From Dermacentor variabilis (Eukaryota > Arthropoda > Arachnida > Ixodida > Ixodidae), in contig NC_134568.1 in assembly GCF_050947875.1 (NCBI RefSeq), forward strand, positions 208,670,845 to 208,734,844: a stretch of DNA of 64,000 nt, in the 5' to 3' direction. Shown piece after piece: positions 12,072-24,010 of this stretch; positions within the stretch are counted from its first letter, which is position 1; the number at the start of each line of letters is the position of its first letter. The notes under the pieces are model-generated. The model searched no databases. It saw only the letters and a list, made by a program, of their open reading frames with translations, and was not told the DNA's origin. The position numbers and the translations under genes were made by a program.

Positions 12072-12732
12072 TTGAGACGACTGTGCGATGCCGAGTTCCA
12101 ACGCGTACGGTGCCATTTGCAAATTGCAGCCATTGAAAAGACAAAAAATGCGAAACTAGAGCAAGAAACTGAGCAACTGCGCGTGAAGTGCACTGCTCGT
12201 GAAATGAACACACAAGAACTTGAGAGGAAGCTTAACCTTAGAGAACAGTACTCACGAAGATCAAATGTTGAGATTAAAGACGTACAGAAACAAGACGAGG
12301 AGAACGTTCTTACTCTTGTCACAAACTTGGGAAATGCAATGCATGAACCCATCGCAGAGCCAGATATAGAATGCTGCCACCGAGTACCTACCTACCCGTA
12401 ACCCTGAAAAATCAAACATTGTTGTCCAATTCAAATCCCGCGTCAAATGGGACGCAGTGCTGCAGAAGGCGAAAAAGTTGTGGCTGACAAACAAGGACAT
12501 AAATGTAGATTGCTCGTCACCAATCTATGTAAACGAACACATAGCACCAGACAGCAAAAAGCTTCTGGGCGCTGCAATCGCAAGAAAGAAAGCGGTCTCA
12601 TGGAAGCATGTTTGGACGAGGAACGGCACTATTCTGGCCTGCGAAACTCATGACTCTTCAATTGTCCGAATTAACTCACATAGCGGATTCGTCGAAGATG
12701 ACGTAAACAATGCCTTGCAGCAACATATGTAG
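12072..12732 (+). pseudogene. ORF1 of the CR1-like element (coiled-coil nucleic-acid-binding protein)
   Basis: Residues encoded at about 12130-12250 form a Lys/Glu-rich heptad pattern (KLEQETEQLRVKC, ELERKLNLREQ), a coiled coil. It is followed by QYSRRSNVEIKDV, the conserved start of the RRM-like region in L1/CR1 ORF1 proteins (consensus NLYSRRNNIEIxGV). A frameshift near 12400 moves the rest to another frame at 12457-12732, which reads AKKLWLTNKDINVD and HIAPDSKKLLGAA, the C-terminal part of the same fold. These proteins bind element RNA during retroposition. Confidence 0.7.
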
Positions 12733-12819
12733 AAATGGCTCCTTCCACACTCGGAATGGAAGAATCGACACTTTTCGCACCTTTACAGCTCAACGCACAT
12801 TATTCCCGAGACAAAGACA

Positions 12820-15800
12820 AACATATGAAAATCATACATTTGAATATGTAATCGACTGTGAAGAAATCTGACCAACTAGCATATTTTTTAGATAGCCCAG
12901 CATGTCATTTCGATGTTATTCTACTAACAGCAACATGGTACCGCTCAGATGTAGACGTCATCCGTCTCTCCGGGTACAGATCATTTTTTTCTTAATCGTA
13001 CTACGAAGCGGGGTGGGGGCGTAGCAATGTTAATAAAAGAAACTTATTCTTGCGATATTCTATCTAATCACTGCATAAGGGACGAGTACATAGAAATGCT
13101 GACAGTTAGGTGCGGGCGTCTAGCTTTCTGCGTCGATTTTCGACCTCCACGTGGTAACATAGACCAATTTTTTCGCAGCTTCGAACACAAGATACCTTTT
13201 CTTTCCGAAAATTTCTTGGCGTGCATCGAGGGTGACTTCAACGCAGATGTGGACACAAACAGCCCAGCGCAAGAACAAATGCAAGTCGCCATACAAACAG
13301 CTGGCGTTAGAAACACAATTTGCAGACCTACACGTGTCACTTTACACTCGTCTTCTTCTTTACATAAACTGATCACCAATTACGAACGGTCGTTCATTGC
13401 CGGTCGTGTTGCCACCGATTTGAGTGACCGCATTCCTATTTTTGTTTGTCTGCAAAACGAGCCTATTACTAAGTCCACTATGAACGTCCGTCGGCAGCTG
13501 GTTTCTCAAAGCCGCCTTGGGGAATTCAGCAACCGCATTTCACTCATCAATTGGAATCCTGTTTTCCAGAAGACAACAGCTGATGATGCCTATAGTGAGT
13601 TCATTCGGCTCTTTCTTCCTGTATATAACGACTGTTTCCCTATCGTTGAGGTAACACCTTCTAAAAAAGCACGAAAACCATGGATGACTGCACGCCTGGT
13701 GCGACTGGTAAAAAAAAAAAACACGAACTGTTTGCGGCATTCATAAAAAGTAAATCTCCTGAAGTTTTGGGCAGTTATAAATCCCTGCGGAATCGTTTAA
13801 AAAAAGGAGATTACATCATCTAGGACTGCCTATTATAACAATATTTCTAATATACATCTATCCCACAGCCCTAGAGAAAAGTGGAGACGTTTAAATACTC
13901 TCCTAAACCGAAATAGTCAGCCTCAAGATAATATGAGCCTGGTTATCGACGGCAAGGAAATAGCTGGCTCATCCCTCGCTAATGCCTTCAACAAATACCT
14001 CTCTGAGGTTGGAAACAGTCAGTTTAATCCAGACGTATCTCGTTTTTTGAGTGACACACAAGAGGACTCAATGTTTCTGAATCCAACAGACGAAAGTGAG
14101 GTTTATTCGGTTTGCAAAAGTTTAAAGAATACATCGAGTCTAGACTCATGTAATATTCGAAGCCTACCCTTAAAGTACGTACTACCTTTCATTGTGCCTT
14201 GTCTCACGCATATTTACAATACCGCACTCAGCAGAGAACATTTTCCCCCAGCCATGGAGGTAGCTAAAGTCGTGGTTATTTATAAAAAAGGAGATAAAAT
14301 GCTCTCGGAAACTACAGGTCAATATCTGTTCTTCCTTTCTTTTCAAAGGGCTAGAAACAATAATGCACTGACGGTATTACAATTTCTTACTGAAACACTC
14401 CATAATAACCAACTCCCAATATGGATTCACAAAACATAGATCAACTGAGCATGCTCTGATAGACCAAAAAGAATACATACTAAATAACTTCGCAGCTCAA
14501 CTTCTGACCTTAGCCGTCTTTGTCGACTTCAGCAAAGCTTTTTGATACATGGAATCATGAAACTATGTTTATGAAACTTGACCATTACGGAATACGAGGG
14601 CATGCCCTCAGCCTCAATAAATGATATTTTAGTCCCCGCCGCCAGTATGTTGTTTCAAATCACTATTCATCCGAGCTGTTAGCAATAACAAATGGCGTAC
14701 CACAGGGAAGCCTGTTGGGACCGCTTCTATTCAACGTATACATTAACGACATATGCAATATCAGTCCTTTCGTTAAATACATCATATACGCAGACGATAC
14801 CAGCATGTTTTTCTCCTCGCCCAACATCAAAGAAATAACTGAAACCGCAAATACAGTATTAGCTTCACTATCTGACTGGTCATCATTAAACTCAATAAAA
14901 AAACGGCCTTAGTATTCCATCCGAAGGGGCTAAAAATAACGAGTACGCCATCCCTGTATCTGGACGATGCTCCCATCGAGTATGTGGAAGCTTTTACTTC
15001 GCTTGGTGTTGTACTTACCGCTACCATGTCCTGGGACGCCCACATCAGCAAAGTCTGCGTAGCTCTTTCGATAAACATTTGGCTAATTTCGCGAAACGAA
15101 CGCATTCTGCCTGCCAAGGCAAAGCTGTGACACCACCAAGTGAAGTAACACCAAGTGACAACACCAAGTGACAACACCAAGTGAAGTAAAAGCTTCCACA
15201 TACTCGATGGGAGCATCGTCCAGATACAGGGATGGCGTACTCGTTATTTTTTGCCCCTTCGGATGGAATAATAAGGCCGTTTTTTTTATTGCGTTTAATG
15301 ATGACCAGTCAGACATTCTTGACCCAGTATCCTTCAAAGCACGCTTATGCATATTATTTCCATAATTCGTCACAACTAAACCATACTGCGCACCTAAGTA
15401 AATACTTGTAGCGAAGTTGTATAGGTTTTTCTTTTTGTTTTGTTTGAATGTTTGTTTTGAATTGCTTTAACGCTATTACAGACTTGTTCTTTCATCTTCA
15501 CCTGCTACCATTTGTATAATTTCTTGGTACTCCTTTTTGTTACTTCACACAGTCGTTTGTTTCATTTATCCCGTTATTTATATTGTTAGATATTTGTTCT
15601 TTCATGTTTGCTCGCTAACAATGTATAATTTCTTTTTACTCCTTTTTTTTTGCTAATTCCCTGTATCCTCCCCTCACGCAATACTCCTTCGGGAGCCTGA
15701 GAGGTAAATGAATAAATCTTCATTATGCATTCTTTTATTCTTATGTGTCGTATTGCTTCCTCGTCTGGGGAAGAACTAGTGCATCCAACATCCAGAAGCT

Positions 15801-16164
15801 CGTATATTTGCAGAAAAGAGTACTTCACATAATTGCTAAGTTGCCGTATCACGCACCGACACGTCCTATCTACCTGGAATACATATTAATACACATAAAC
15901 AGATTGTTCGACTACAGGTTTGCGTCCTTCTACAAAAGAGTAACAGCCGAAAACGACAGATATTTTTCTAGCATTTTAGTACTTACACCACATCATACTC
16001 CGTACGTGACACGAAAACACATTACCTATACCTTATCCCGTTGCAGAACAAACTATGGCTTTTCCACCCTCAAATATATTCTCCCTAAATACCTGAACAC
16101 GACGTTCTATGATATCTCATACAGTACGTCTGTCGCGACTGTCCGGAACGCGTTTGTAGGCTAA
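12820..16164 (+). pseudogene. ORF2 of the CR1-like element: endonuclease and reverse transcriptase
   Basis: The endonuclease begins with MKIIHLNM then a stop, where HLNIRS is expected. The metal-binding LTETW is LTATW here (Glu lost) and the motif GDFNADV is kept (about 13230). A C-terminal SDR replaces SDH. RT motifs are spread over three frames: a finger/palm part at 13933-14330 (VVVIYKKGDK), GVPQGSLLGPLLFNVYIND at about 14694-14750, and YADDT at about 14790. The C-terminal region (15745-16164) starts SYCFLVWGRT and includes LQKRVLHII, typical of this group. Several stops and frameshifts plus the inverted duplication make it non-functional. Confidence 0.8.
14871..15313. repeat. Inverted duplication inside ORF2 with a tandem-repeat hinge
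   Basis: About 142 bases (14871-15012) reappear in reverse complement at 15171-15313 with only a few differences. The inverted arm translates on the minus strand as SDWSSLNAIKKTALLFHP, the same region of RT. Between the arms, 15133-15190 holds repeats of ACACCAAGTGA with small variations. The inverted arm keeps the reading frame where the direct arm has lost one A, so the duplication predates that mutation or came from a sister copy. Confidence 0.8.
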
Positions 16165-16727
16165 GTCCTGCAATGCGTGCCAATATGTGTGAAATTGTAA
16201 ATCGTATGGGGAACATTCATTTTTTCACTATATCTAAACATTACTTGTGAGCACTTGTGAGCTTGTGTGCTGATGTGCAGTATGTCTTGCTTTTCCATGT
16301 GCCATCAACTGATATGTGCGAACATTCACGTACCTATTGTAGTCGCTGCAAAACTGCCTCTTTGTAGGGGTGGCGAGGCTTGCCAAGCGGTCATAAAGAC
16401 TGCTTTTTTCTTGCCGCCCTCAGTTTTTGTAAGAAAACTGGAATAAACTGATTTGATTTTGATTGATTTGAGAGATGACTCAGTTGCTGGTTGGCATCCT
16501 CATTGGTCGACGCGAGGGATTCTGGCGGTAGCAGCGGGAAGAATTTGGTATGGAACCGATAGGCGCGGAGTGTGTCTTTTCGGCGGAATTCGCCGCCGCT
16601 CTAGACACCGAATATCTCAGTGTGAACGAGCCTTTACACAACACACAACACCGAGCGGGTGCTTTCTGCCGCCGATTTCGGCAGGTACCCAAAAGAGAGG
16701 TGCAATTTCAAATCGTTAAAAGTTAAA

Positions 16728-16962
16728 TTCCCATGTTTTACGCGCCAAAAGCAGGATCTGATTATGAGGCACACCGTATAGTGGGTGACTTCGAATTATG
16801 TTTGACCACTTTGAATTCTTGAACGTGCACACAAATTTAAGTAGACGAGCGTTTCGCGTTGCGCCCTCAACAAACAAAATGCGACCGTCGCGTGGCCAGG
16901 ATCGAACCCGCGACCTCGAGATCAGCAGCGCAACGCCATATCCACTGGGATACCGCGGCGGG
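16728..16962 (-). mobile_element. Ruka: Ruka-type SINE, diverged
   Basis: Read on the minus strand, the tRNA-like head at the right end has B box GGTCGCGGGTTCGATCC (about 16895-16915). The body follows with GTGCACGTTCAAGAATTC and GTGCCTCATAATCAGATC. No target-site duplication is obvious. Confidence 0.75.
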
Positions 16963-17146
16963 CGTATGTAAAATAGCGTATTAAAGGGCTACCTACCACA
17001 AGGAAGAATGGGAGAAACTGGCAAATTCTCCCTTTTTATTAGTAACTTGTTGCTGCGATGCGACTCACGCACTAAGCAACTCAAAGCGCTAGACTGCACG
17101 AGGGAAGAAGTGGTAAGGGGACTATATATTCTCGCGTGCCATGACC

Positions 17147-17232
17147 TGCATCAGTGGCCTAATGCGTAGAACATCGGGCTCCTGCGTTGGAGGACCGCGG
17201 TGACAATTCCACAATCGAACACGTAGTTGTTT
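17147..17232 (+). repeat. tRNA-derived repeat head
   Basis: A box-like TCAGTGGCCTAATGCGTAGA and B box-like GAGGACCGCGGTGACAATTCC lie at tRNA spacing, followed by CAATCGAACACG. It looks like the head of a second tRNA-derived SINE family. The B box is mutated (TGACAATTCC for the expected TTCGAATCC), so it is unlikely to be transcribed. Confidence 0.4.
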
Positions 17233-17600
17233 CTATTGAGATACAGCTTGCGTTAAACGCGTTCTTACGTCAGCATGACGCATAAACTGACACACCGATA
17301 CCCAAACGCTGTGTTATCAGCAGCAGCCACCGACCCATGTCAAACCTCGGAGAGCTGCGCAGAGAAAGCGTCGATCGCCTTAAAAAAAAAGCATGAGCGC
17401 GCCCAAACAAAAGCCTAGTGGCAATCGGAAACAGCGAGAGCTGGCAGGGACGACGCTCGCGCTCTTCGGAAGGGATCCGCAGACGACCGAAGGGGAAGCT
17501 ATGTATCGAAACATGCCATTATAACTATGGCGTTTGACTTTTATCATACAGTCTATATTGGTAAACGAGAAGAGAGGGGGTTGACCGAGGGGCCCGATTT

Positions 17601-17657
17601 TTATTAGTAATATCATAAGTCATATCATAAGTCATATCATATTAGTCATATCATAAG
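17601..17657. repeat. Short minisatellite, 12-bp unit
   Basis: CATATCATAAGT-like units are repeated about four times. The flanking phrase AGTCTATATTGGT occurs both before (about 17549) and after (about 17656), so the array sits inside a short direct duplication. Confidence 0.6.
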
Positions 17658-18799
17658 TCTATATTGGTGACACACGCTTTAACAGTGGCCGATCCCAGCG
17701 ATAGTGGCGACATAGCTCCATGCGAGCCCGCACCGAAGGGCAAGAAGAATGAAAAATAAACAGGGCCCGTACTCACAAAAAGCACTTGCGCTAGAATGGT
17801 TCGGTAGAGCAGATACCCGCCCGTCCTTATGCTAGACATATTAGCGAATGCAGCCGGCCAATGAAAAGAACACTTATGAACGAAACGCTTTGTGAATTCG
17901 GGCCCAAGATTTTTACAAAATACGGCTCTTGTTACTTTTTCTTGCTTTATTAGGAACATATGATGTAAACAAAGTTTCCGAATCCATTGACATTGATTCC
18001 CTCAACTCAATTACTGCGAAAATAAATTGTAATATCTCTTAAAAAGGCATATGCCGCTTTCTATGGTTATTTGCCAAAGACCACCGAAGCTGTCACACTA
18101 CGCACATAAGAGGATCACGCTGCAGCTGATGATTCTGGCGACATGAGTATCCCCATTGAAACGGCGCGCGGCATTTCGGCGGCAGGAGACGGCGCTCCGC
18201 ACTACATACGCCCACTGTCCCAGTGAGAATAACCCTGTTGTTGCGGTACGAAAACAAGACACACGTTGGCGACGAAGTTCACGCACAGCTGTGCATCTCG
18301 CTCTCATGCTTGCACTAGACTGCGAGGTGCAGCAGTGCAGTATAGCCGTACAAGACGGTCACACTTCGAATAGATAAGAAAAGACAGTGACAAGCACAGT
18401 GCTGTGCAAAACCATGTAAGCTTCGCTGAATTGGGTCAATTTTCGTTTTATATTATGGTTGGCATGACAGGACTATCCTTGCCGGCGAGCTGCTGCAATG
18501 GTCTACGGCGATGTCGAGAATGCATTTCGTATGCAGTTCATCATATTATATGTGTACTTTATTTCGGTGTTATTATAATCTTGTTTATTCTTTTTCAAAG
18601 CAGTTCATCGCAACATCCGTCTAAACATAATCCTACGTTAATGATGGCTCATACAAACTCGAAGCGTTTCACGCGTAATCTTCCAACTGTATTGAATCAT
18701 TATTGCATGTAAAGGGGGGATGGGAGGGGGCTGTTCGTTTTTCTTTATTTTACTCTGGAACACTCTGCCATCCGATGAAAAAAAAAATTAATTCCGAGA
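17658..18799. other. Intergenic sequence, no gene seen
   Basis: No gene, SINE or domain-bearing frame is recognised in this stretch. Confidence 0.4.
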
Positions 18800-18882
18800 T
18801 TGTACGTGCCAGAATCGGAATCGCGCCCGCGACCTCCTGCTCCGCACCGTAACGTCACGGTCATTGAGCTACAGGGGCAATT
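18800..18882 (-). repeat. tRNA-derived repeat head, degraded
   Basis: On the minus strand CCCTGTAGCTCAATGACCGT resembles an A box and GGTCGCGGGCGCGATTCC a B box, at tRNA spacing. The body that follows is not clearly Ruka. Probably a tRNA-derived SINE relic. Confidence 0.4.
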
Positions 18883-19113
18883 CAAAACAATAAATCACTT
18901 TTCTGTGAACTTCCCGCAGTATGATACACGGCGCGATAAATTGAGCCGCTTGGATCAACGCGAGTTTTCTGCAACCAAAAGGCTAGGTCCGTATATCATC
19001 CTATATCGTTTTCGTTTATCGTCATCGTATATCGTTTTCCTGTGGACAACAACCTAATTAATTTGCTTTGATTTGCAGATTTTTTTGTACGTGCATCTCC
19101 TGCATCTGTTTGG

Positions 19114-19289
19114 CGTAGTAGTTCTGCGGAAACCCGCAAGGGGGAGAGAAGTAATTAATGAAGGGAAAAACAGACATCCACCCCTTCGTAGCAATTGCTA
19201 CAAAGGTACAATTGCTACAAATTGCTACACTGATTTTCCCTTATTTAATTACGTCTCTCCACCTTGCGGGTTTCCGCAGAACTACTACG
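19114..19289. repeat. Palindrome built from two SINE tails in opposite orientation
   Basis: Perfect 28-base arms at 19114-19141 and 19262-19289 continue inward with lower identity for about 30 bases more. The left arm is a reverse-complement copy, and the right arm a direct copy, of the tail of the SINE that follows at 19357-19552 (shared elements GCAATTGCTAC and ACATCCACCC). The centre holds repeats of CAATTGCTACAAA. Confidence 0.7.
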
Positions 19290-19356
19290 TCGAACACTTG
19301 TCTTTGCTTCGCGCGCGTTGTCGACAAATTCGACTTCGCACTGCCATATGCTAGCC

Positions 19357-19552
19357 GCCTGGTTAGCTCAGTTGGTAGAGCGGCTGCCCCGGAAAGGCGG
19401 TGGTCCCGGTTTCGAGACCCGGACCGGGACGAATTTTTCTTCAACTCTGAGGCTTTTCTTTCGAGGAACCCGTATGGGTTTCCTTTGTAGCAATTGATAC
19501 GAATGGGTGGATGTCTGATTTTCCCGTTATTAATCTCCTGTATCTCTTGCAA
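19357..19552 (+). mobile_element. tRNA-derived SINE of a second family
   Basis: Bases 19357-19430 fold as a tRNA: six of seven acceptor pairs, D arm AGCTCAGTTGGTAGAGC, anticodon stem CTGCC/GGCGG with loop CCGGAAA (GGA in anticodon position, but C instead of U at position 33), and a weakened T arm. A 120-base tail follows with GGGTGGATGTCTGATTTTCCC. The same tail without the head occurs twice just upstream. The atypical U33 and T arm and the repeated tail argue for a SINE rather than a working tRNA-Ser gene. Confidence 0.65.
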
Positions 19553-19812
19553 CGGTTCGTAGCGTTGAATTATTGAGACGTTTTTGTGGCGTGCCAGTAG
19601 TTAGCTAATTAAGGTCAATTTGTCAATTTATAAACATGTACATTAGGCCATAAGTTGTCTTGGAAATGAAGCAGAGGGCCCGCTGAGAAACACCAAATAA
19701 AGTGGTTCCATGACGTCACCTATACGGGGCACCCTGCAGTACAGTTTGTGCGCGACCTCTGCGCCATCCACAAGTGAAACTTCGGGGCGGCTGGCGGGCA
19801 TCTGTCGATAGG

Positions 19813-19982
19813 CATTAAATTATGTGGTTAAACGTGGCAAAACAACTTTCTGATTATGAGGCACACCGTAGTGGAGGACTCCGGAAATTTTGACCACCTG
19901 AGGTTCTTTAACGTGCACCTAAATCTAAGTACGCGGGTGTTTTTCGCATTTCGCCCTCGTCGAAATGCGGCCGCCGCGGCCG
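19813..19982 (-). mobile_element. Ruka: 5'-truncated Ruka SINE with 10-bp target-site duplication
   Basis: Only the Ruka body is present; the tRNA-like head with its A and B boxes is missing. Direct repeats TGTCGATAGG flank it at 19803-19812 and 19983-19992, so the truncated form itself was inserted, as LINE-type machinery does when it aborts early. The body is close to the other Ruka copies. Confidence 0.85.
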
Positions 19983-19992
19983 TGTCGATAGG

Positions 19993-21767
19993 TATCTTGC
20001 GCTGAAGCTTTACAGAGTTTACAGCAGCGCCAGAACACGCAGCCTGACCAGCGGTGGTAGCAAAGCGGGAGAGACGCTGTTACATTCGCCGTGACACTTT
20101 CGATCGCTTATCACGAGGCAAGCCTGTCCGAACTAGGCAAATGTCGAAGTGCGCATGCTCTGCATATATGTCTGCACACGTCGGCGATCGGTATCAGAAT
20201 ATACCGGAACATTCGTGTGCTTGATCTCATTAAAGCGCAGTGCATAATTCTCAGACGAGCGACGAAACGTGAATTACTATCGTTTGGAATGGCGTATCGT
20301 TTTCACCGCCTCTCTAGCGGCCTGTGTCGGCGACGTTGGGCCGAAATATGAAAACCTCGTAACGCCCTCTGAACAGTGCACGGTGCCTATACGGGGTACT
20401 TTTTACCAACCCCTGAAGAAACCCCGCGAGATGCGAAAAAGTAACGTCACTTCGCGCTTGCGAGTGCGCGTATTGCAGCACTCTCGTCGTGTTTGCAAAT
20501 AATGAAGATCGCATTCCCATCTTGAAAGAAAGCCGACGAGGGAGATTCGATCCCCGTTTGCAGCGCCAGCCTATCGCTCATCGTTTAGGACCATGGCGCA
20601 TTTCCATTTTCACAACGATGGTGCTGACGTGCTACTTGGCTGACGGTGAACGCGATAACCAATTTATTTCTCTTTGCGACAGGCATAATGGCTTCCTTCT
20701 TTGAAAAAGAAAAAGAAAGAACGGAAATGATTGCGATGCGCTGCGATCCAGGTGTAGTGAACTCGCTTTCTTTCTTTCTTTTCCATGTTCTACGGGTTAT
20801 TTTCAGAGCCGGAAAATATAAACTATACGTAAACGATAACTTAATGAAAACAACCTCATTGCCTCCGGCATCTGTGCGCTTCTTTCACCAAGATGATAAT
20901 TTATTACTGTCTCGCTCACCGTAGCGCGTGCTGGAACTAAAACAAAACTGATAGTAAAAAATCGAGCGTAAATAACGTATGCGGAAATACTAAGCCTTTT
21001 ATTTCTTTCCTTGGTTTTTTTTTCTCTCCGAGAAAGCTACCAAGCAAATACCTTTTTACTTTTAATTTGCCTCGCTGCTTTACGGCGTTGGCGCCTCAAC
21101 ACGGAAATCGAGGGCTGCGCTTATCTGACCAAGGAAAAACGCGGCGGGACGTGATAAATCCTGAAGTGCACTGTAAGAACGTGACTGCAGCTGTAGAAGG
21201 CTTCGTTTACATGTTTCCTTGACGCCTTAAAGGAGACGGGACCTATTGCAAAATCACAGTAATGCAGCGGTTCTTTTTAAAGCCAAGCTGTGTTTGCCTA
21301 TATCTGCCGCGATTTGGCATATCGTCCTCCTTCTCAGCGAGTGGAAGATGGCGCTCAAAAAAATAAAACGGAAAAGCGTGTCTAAGGGCTGGTTTTGAGC
21401 CCAGTTCTGCTAGAGCAGCAGCCGGACGCTCTACCCTTACACATTCGCATAGGAGGCTGTGTTTAGAAAAACTTTCTTTGTGGCGTCAACAGTTTAGATG
21501 CTGTGGTCTGCGGTGGCACTGTGTTGCTTTCCTCATCGGTTACATGTTTTAATGCTGAATAAACTTCCTCTTGCTGTGCAATGTACACCAGCACAGCTGA
21601 GGACGGTGACGATCGAGACGCGTTTGTCGTCGAAATTCTTATTGTGGTGCACCGTTTTGCCTCGGCGGCTCATCAATGTTACGCCGCTTCGCTTATATCG
21701 ATTTCTACAGTGCGTAGGACCGCCATAATTATTATTCTTTAGTTTTTTTTCCTTTTACTGCCTAATG

Positions 21768-21770
<3 letters not shown>
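19993..21770. other. Intergenic sequence, no gene seen
   Basis: No gene is seen. At 21365-21440 the minus strand has GGGTAGAGCGTCCGG and a weak B box, possibly another tRNA-derived relic. The remainder shows no domain or repeat I can name. Confidence 0.4.

Positions 21771-21812
<42 letters not shown>
21771..21812. repeat. (GA)n microsatellite
   Basis: About 20 GA dinucleotides. On the minus strand this (CT)n directly follows the 3' UTR of a non-LTR element and is probably its tail. Confidence 0.8.
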
Positions 21813-21820
<8 letters not shown>

Positions 21821-21959
21821 GAGAGAAAGGCAGGGAGGTTAACCAGACTTGAAACGTCCGGTTTCCTACCCTGCACTAGGGGAAGTAAAGACGGAAAGAA
21901 GAGAGTGACAAAAATAAAAGCGCGAGAAAAAAAATATGAGAAGGGACGAAATGGAGTCA

Positions 21960-22724
21960 TTATAGTCTTTCTAATAGGCCACTGTGACGTAGAAAAGTCA
22001 ACAAAGCATTGACCGACTTTTGCTGCGACGACAGTTCACGTCGGCATTCCAAAACTGACTGTTCTGAAAGTGGCCTGTCGTTAAGGCGCGCCAACGCGGT
22101 CGCTAGTGACAGCCGGTGCGCGCTGTATTGAGGACAGTGGCAAAGCACCTGTTCGATAGTCTCCTCGCCGCCGCAGTGTCTGCAAGCCGCGCTGTCGTCC
22201 ATACCGACTCGGAAGGCGAAGGATCTTGTGTAGGCGACACCAAGCCACAGTCGGCAAAGTACTGCTGTTGCGAGTCGAGAGAGTCCAGATGGGGGTCGAA
22301 GCATAAGGGATGGGTCCAGTCGGTGTAGACGTGTATGCTTTAAGCTTGGTGTATTCCATAAAGTTTTGATGGCTTCATTTGCAAGCACACGAATTTTCGT
22401 TGCAGCGTCTGTTCTTGAGAATGGAATAGAGTCTTGTAAGCCCTCCTTATGTGCAGATCGTGCTGCTGCGTCGGCATGTTCATTGCCCATTATGCCACAG
22501 TGGCTTGGAATCCACTGCAACGTGAAGTCGTGTCCTTGCTCGACGAGGTGGTGAAGCAGCAGTCCGATTTCTAGAACCAGTTGTTCGTGGGGTCCTCGGC
22601 GTAAGGCAGAAAGCAAACAATGAAGAGCAGCCTTGGAGTCAGTGAACACGCTTAGTGTTAATGAATGACAAAAGTAAACAGTTGAAGGCGACTTTTCCCC
22701 TTCAACTCTGATTGGAGACGCCAT
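21960..22724 (-). pseudogene. RNase H domain and C-terminus of a 5'-truncated non-LTR retrotransposon
   Basis: The 254-codon open frame starts in the RNase H domain: FTDSKAAL (residues 27-34) and WIPSHCGIMGNEHADAAAR (71-89) carry the second Asp and the His-Asp pair of RNase H1. The first Asp motif (YTDGS) lies upstream and is missing. Near residues 180-200 CRHCGGEETIEQVLCHC is the C-terminal CCHC-like zinc motif of I/R1/Jockey-type elements. The 3' UTR runs to the (CT)n tail at 21771. RT and endonuclease are gone, so although open this cannot act alone. Its reading frame is intact, which suggests a young insertion. Confidence 0.85.
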
Positions 22725-23684
22725 TTTGTAAAGCCTCGATCAGTCGTTATAAACAAGTGTGAATTTCTTGTGACTAGTATTACGCTTAGGCATTTCTCTG
22801 CTTCTTGTATCTATGAATTTTACGGCCGATCAGGTTATTTTCTGAAGCGTAATGTACTCTGTTATTGTGACTTAAAAGGAGTTATCGTGTTTCTTTTTCT
22901 CTCTCTTTTCGAAAAACAATTTTACGTGACGTCCTTGGAAAAGAGATCTGCTCTACGCGGAGTCATGTAAGAGAGCGACATACTTTAATGAGAGCTGCAT
23001 ATATATGTTAGCCTATAGACAAGTGCCAGGCATGATATTTCAAATAGCATGAGAGATGGTAAAAACAAGGAAACAATAATGAAGAGCTTGGAAAACAAAT
23101 CCAACATTTCAAGATCTGCCGGCCAACTCAATGATGAAAAGAAGAAAGAAACTTTCCTAATAAGGAGAGGCACGAATGCAACAAATTCGTCAGGACTTAA
23201 TGGAAATGCGTATGTGTCGCCTAAAGAAAGAAAGCAAGAAAAGTAAAAAAATTATAGAAATCTTACCAGTTTTGTGTGAAGTTCTCAAGCGTATACTAAA
23301 GACAGCGACAGCTGCATGGTTTATTCGTCCAATTAGCCGCCAATTTCAGCTAATCCAATTAATTCATAATATAAAGGCACAACAGCTTCAGCTGTGTTTG
23401 ATATATGCTTGCGTTGCGGTTTTTGCTCTGCAACTTGACGCCCGCGTAAATCACCTCAAAGGGCTGTAGTTGTCACGAGATAAGCATGCGTGCTTGTATG
23501 GCGTAATACGTATGCAGCAACGGGCTATTGGGCTGGTGAAAGGGCTTCGAAAAATATTTGACAGTCACTTAAGTATCCTCACGTGATTTGAATACGCAAG
23601 CATAGTGACATCTCTGCTTGATTAGTTACGTCCATGATACGTGACCTCATACCCTCCCTCCCCCTGTCACGTTTCCTACACAAC
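22725..23684. other. AT-rich intergenic sequence, no gene seen
   Basis: No domain-bearing frame or repeat family is recognised. Confidence 0.4.
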
Positions 23685-24010
23685 TCTACCTTAATCCACC
23701 CTGCTCTAATTTGTACCAACTTTAACTCACATTTTCTACTTTAATCAACTTTAATCCACCCTATTCAATTTTAATCCACCTTAATCCACTTTAATTCATT
23801 TTAAGCTACTTGGTTCTAATTTGTACCTACCTCAATCCACATTAATCCACCTTGCTCTAATTTGTACCAACCTTAAACCACCTTAATCCCTTGCGCTAAC
23901 TTGTACCAAACTTAATCCACTTTAATCTACCTTAATCCATTTTGATTCACCTTCATTTGCTTCACATTAATTCACCTTACTCGACCTTAAGTCACCTTAC
24001 TCTAACTTGT
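23685..24010. repeat. Degenerate minisatellite of CTTTAATCCACC-type units
   Basis: Variants of CTTTAATCCACC and CTTAATCCACC recur more than 15 times, with a longer higher-order phrase GCTCTAATTTGTACCAA appearing about three times. Strand composition is skewed (C and T rich on the plus strand). No coding potential. Confidence 0.8.

Larger units (their letters stand above)
12001..16470 (+). mobile_element. Decayed CR1-like non-LTR retrotransposon
   Basis: The order is ORF1 with coiled coil (from 12072), then an endonuclease-reverse transcriptase ORF2 (from about 12820). The 3' UTR ends in AATAAACTGATTTGATTTT followed by TGATT-type simple repeats (about 16440-16470). A polyadenylation signal plus a short-repeat tail is typical of the CR1/Jockey group. 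Stops and frameshifts are spread through both ORFs and an inverted duplication disrupts ORF2, so the copy is dead. The 5' boundary and any target-site duplication could not be defined. Confidence 0.8.

Noticed and set aside
19357..19430. Functional tRNA-Ser(GGA) gene
   Set aside because: C at position 33, a weak T arm, a mispaired first acceptor base and a repeated SINE tail point to a tRNA-derived SINE.
23685..24010. CRISPR-like array
   Set aside because: Units are degenerate and contiguous with no unique spacers, in a eukaryotic genome.
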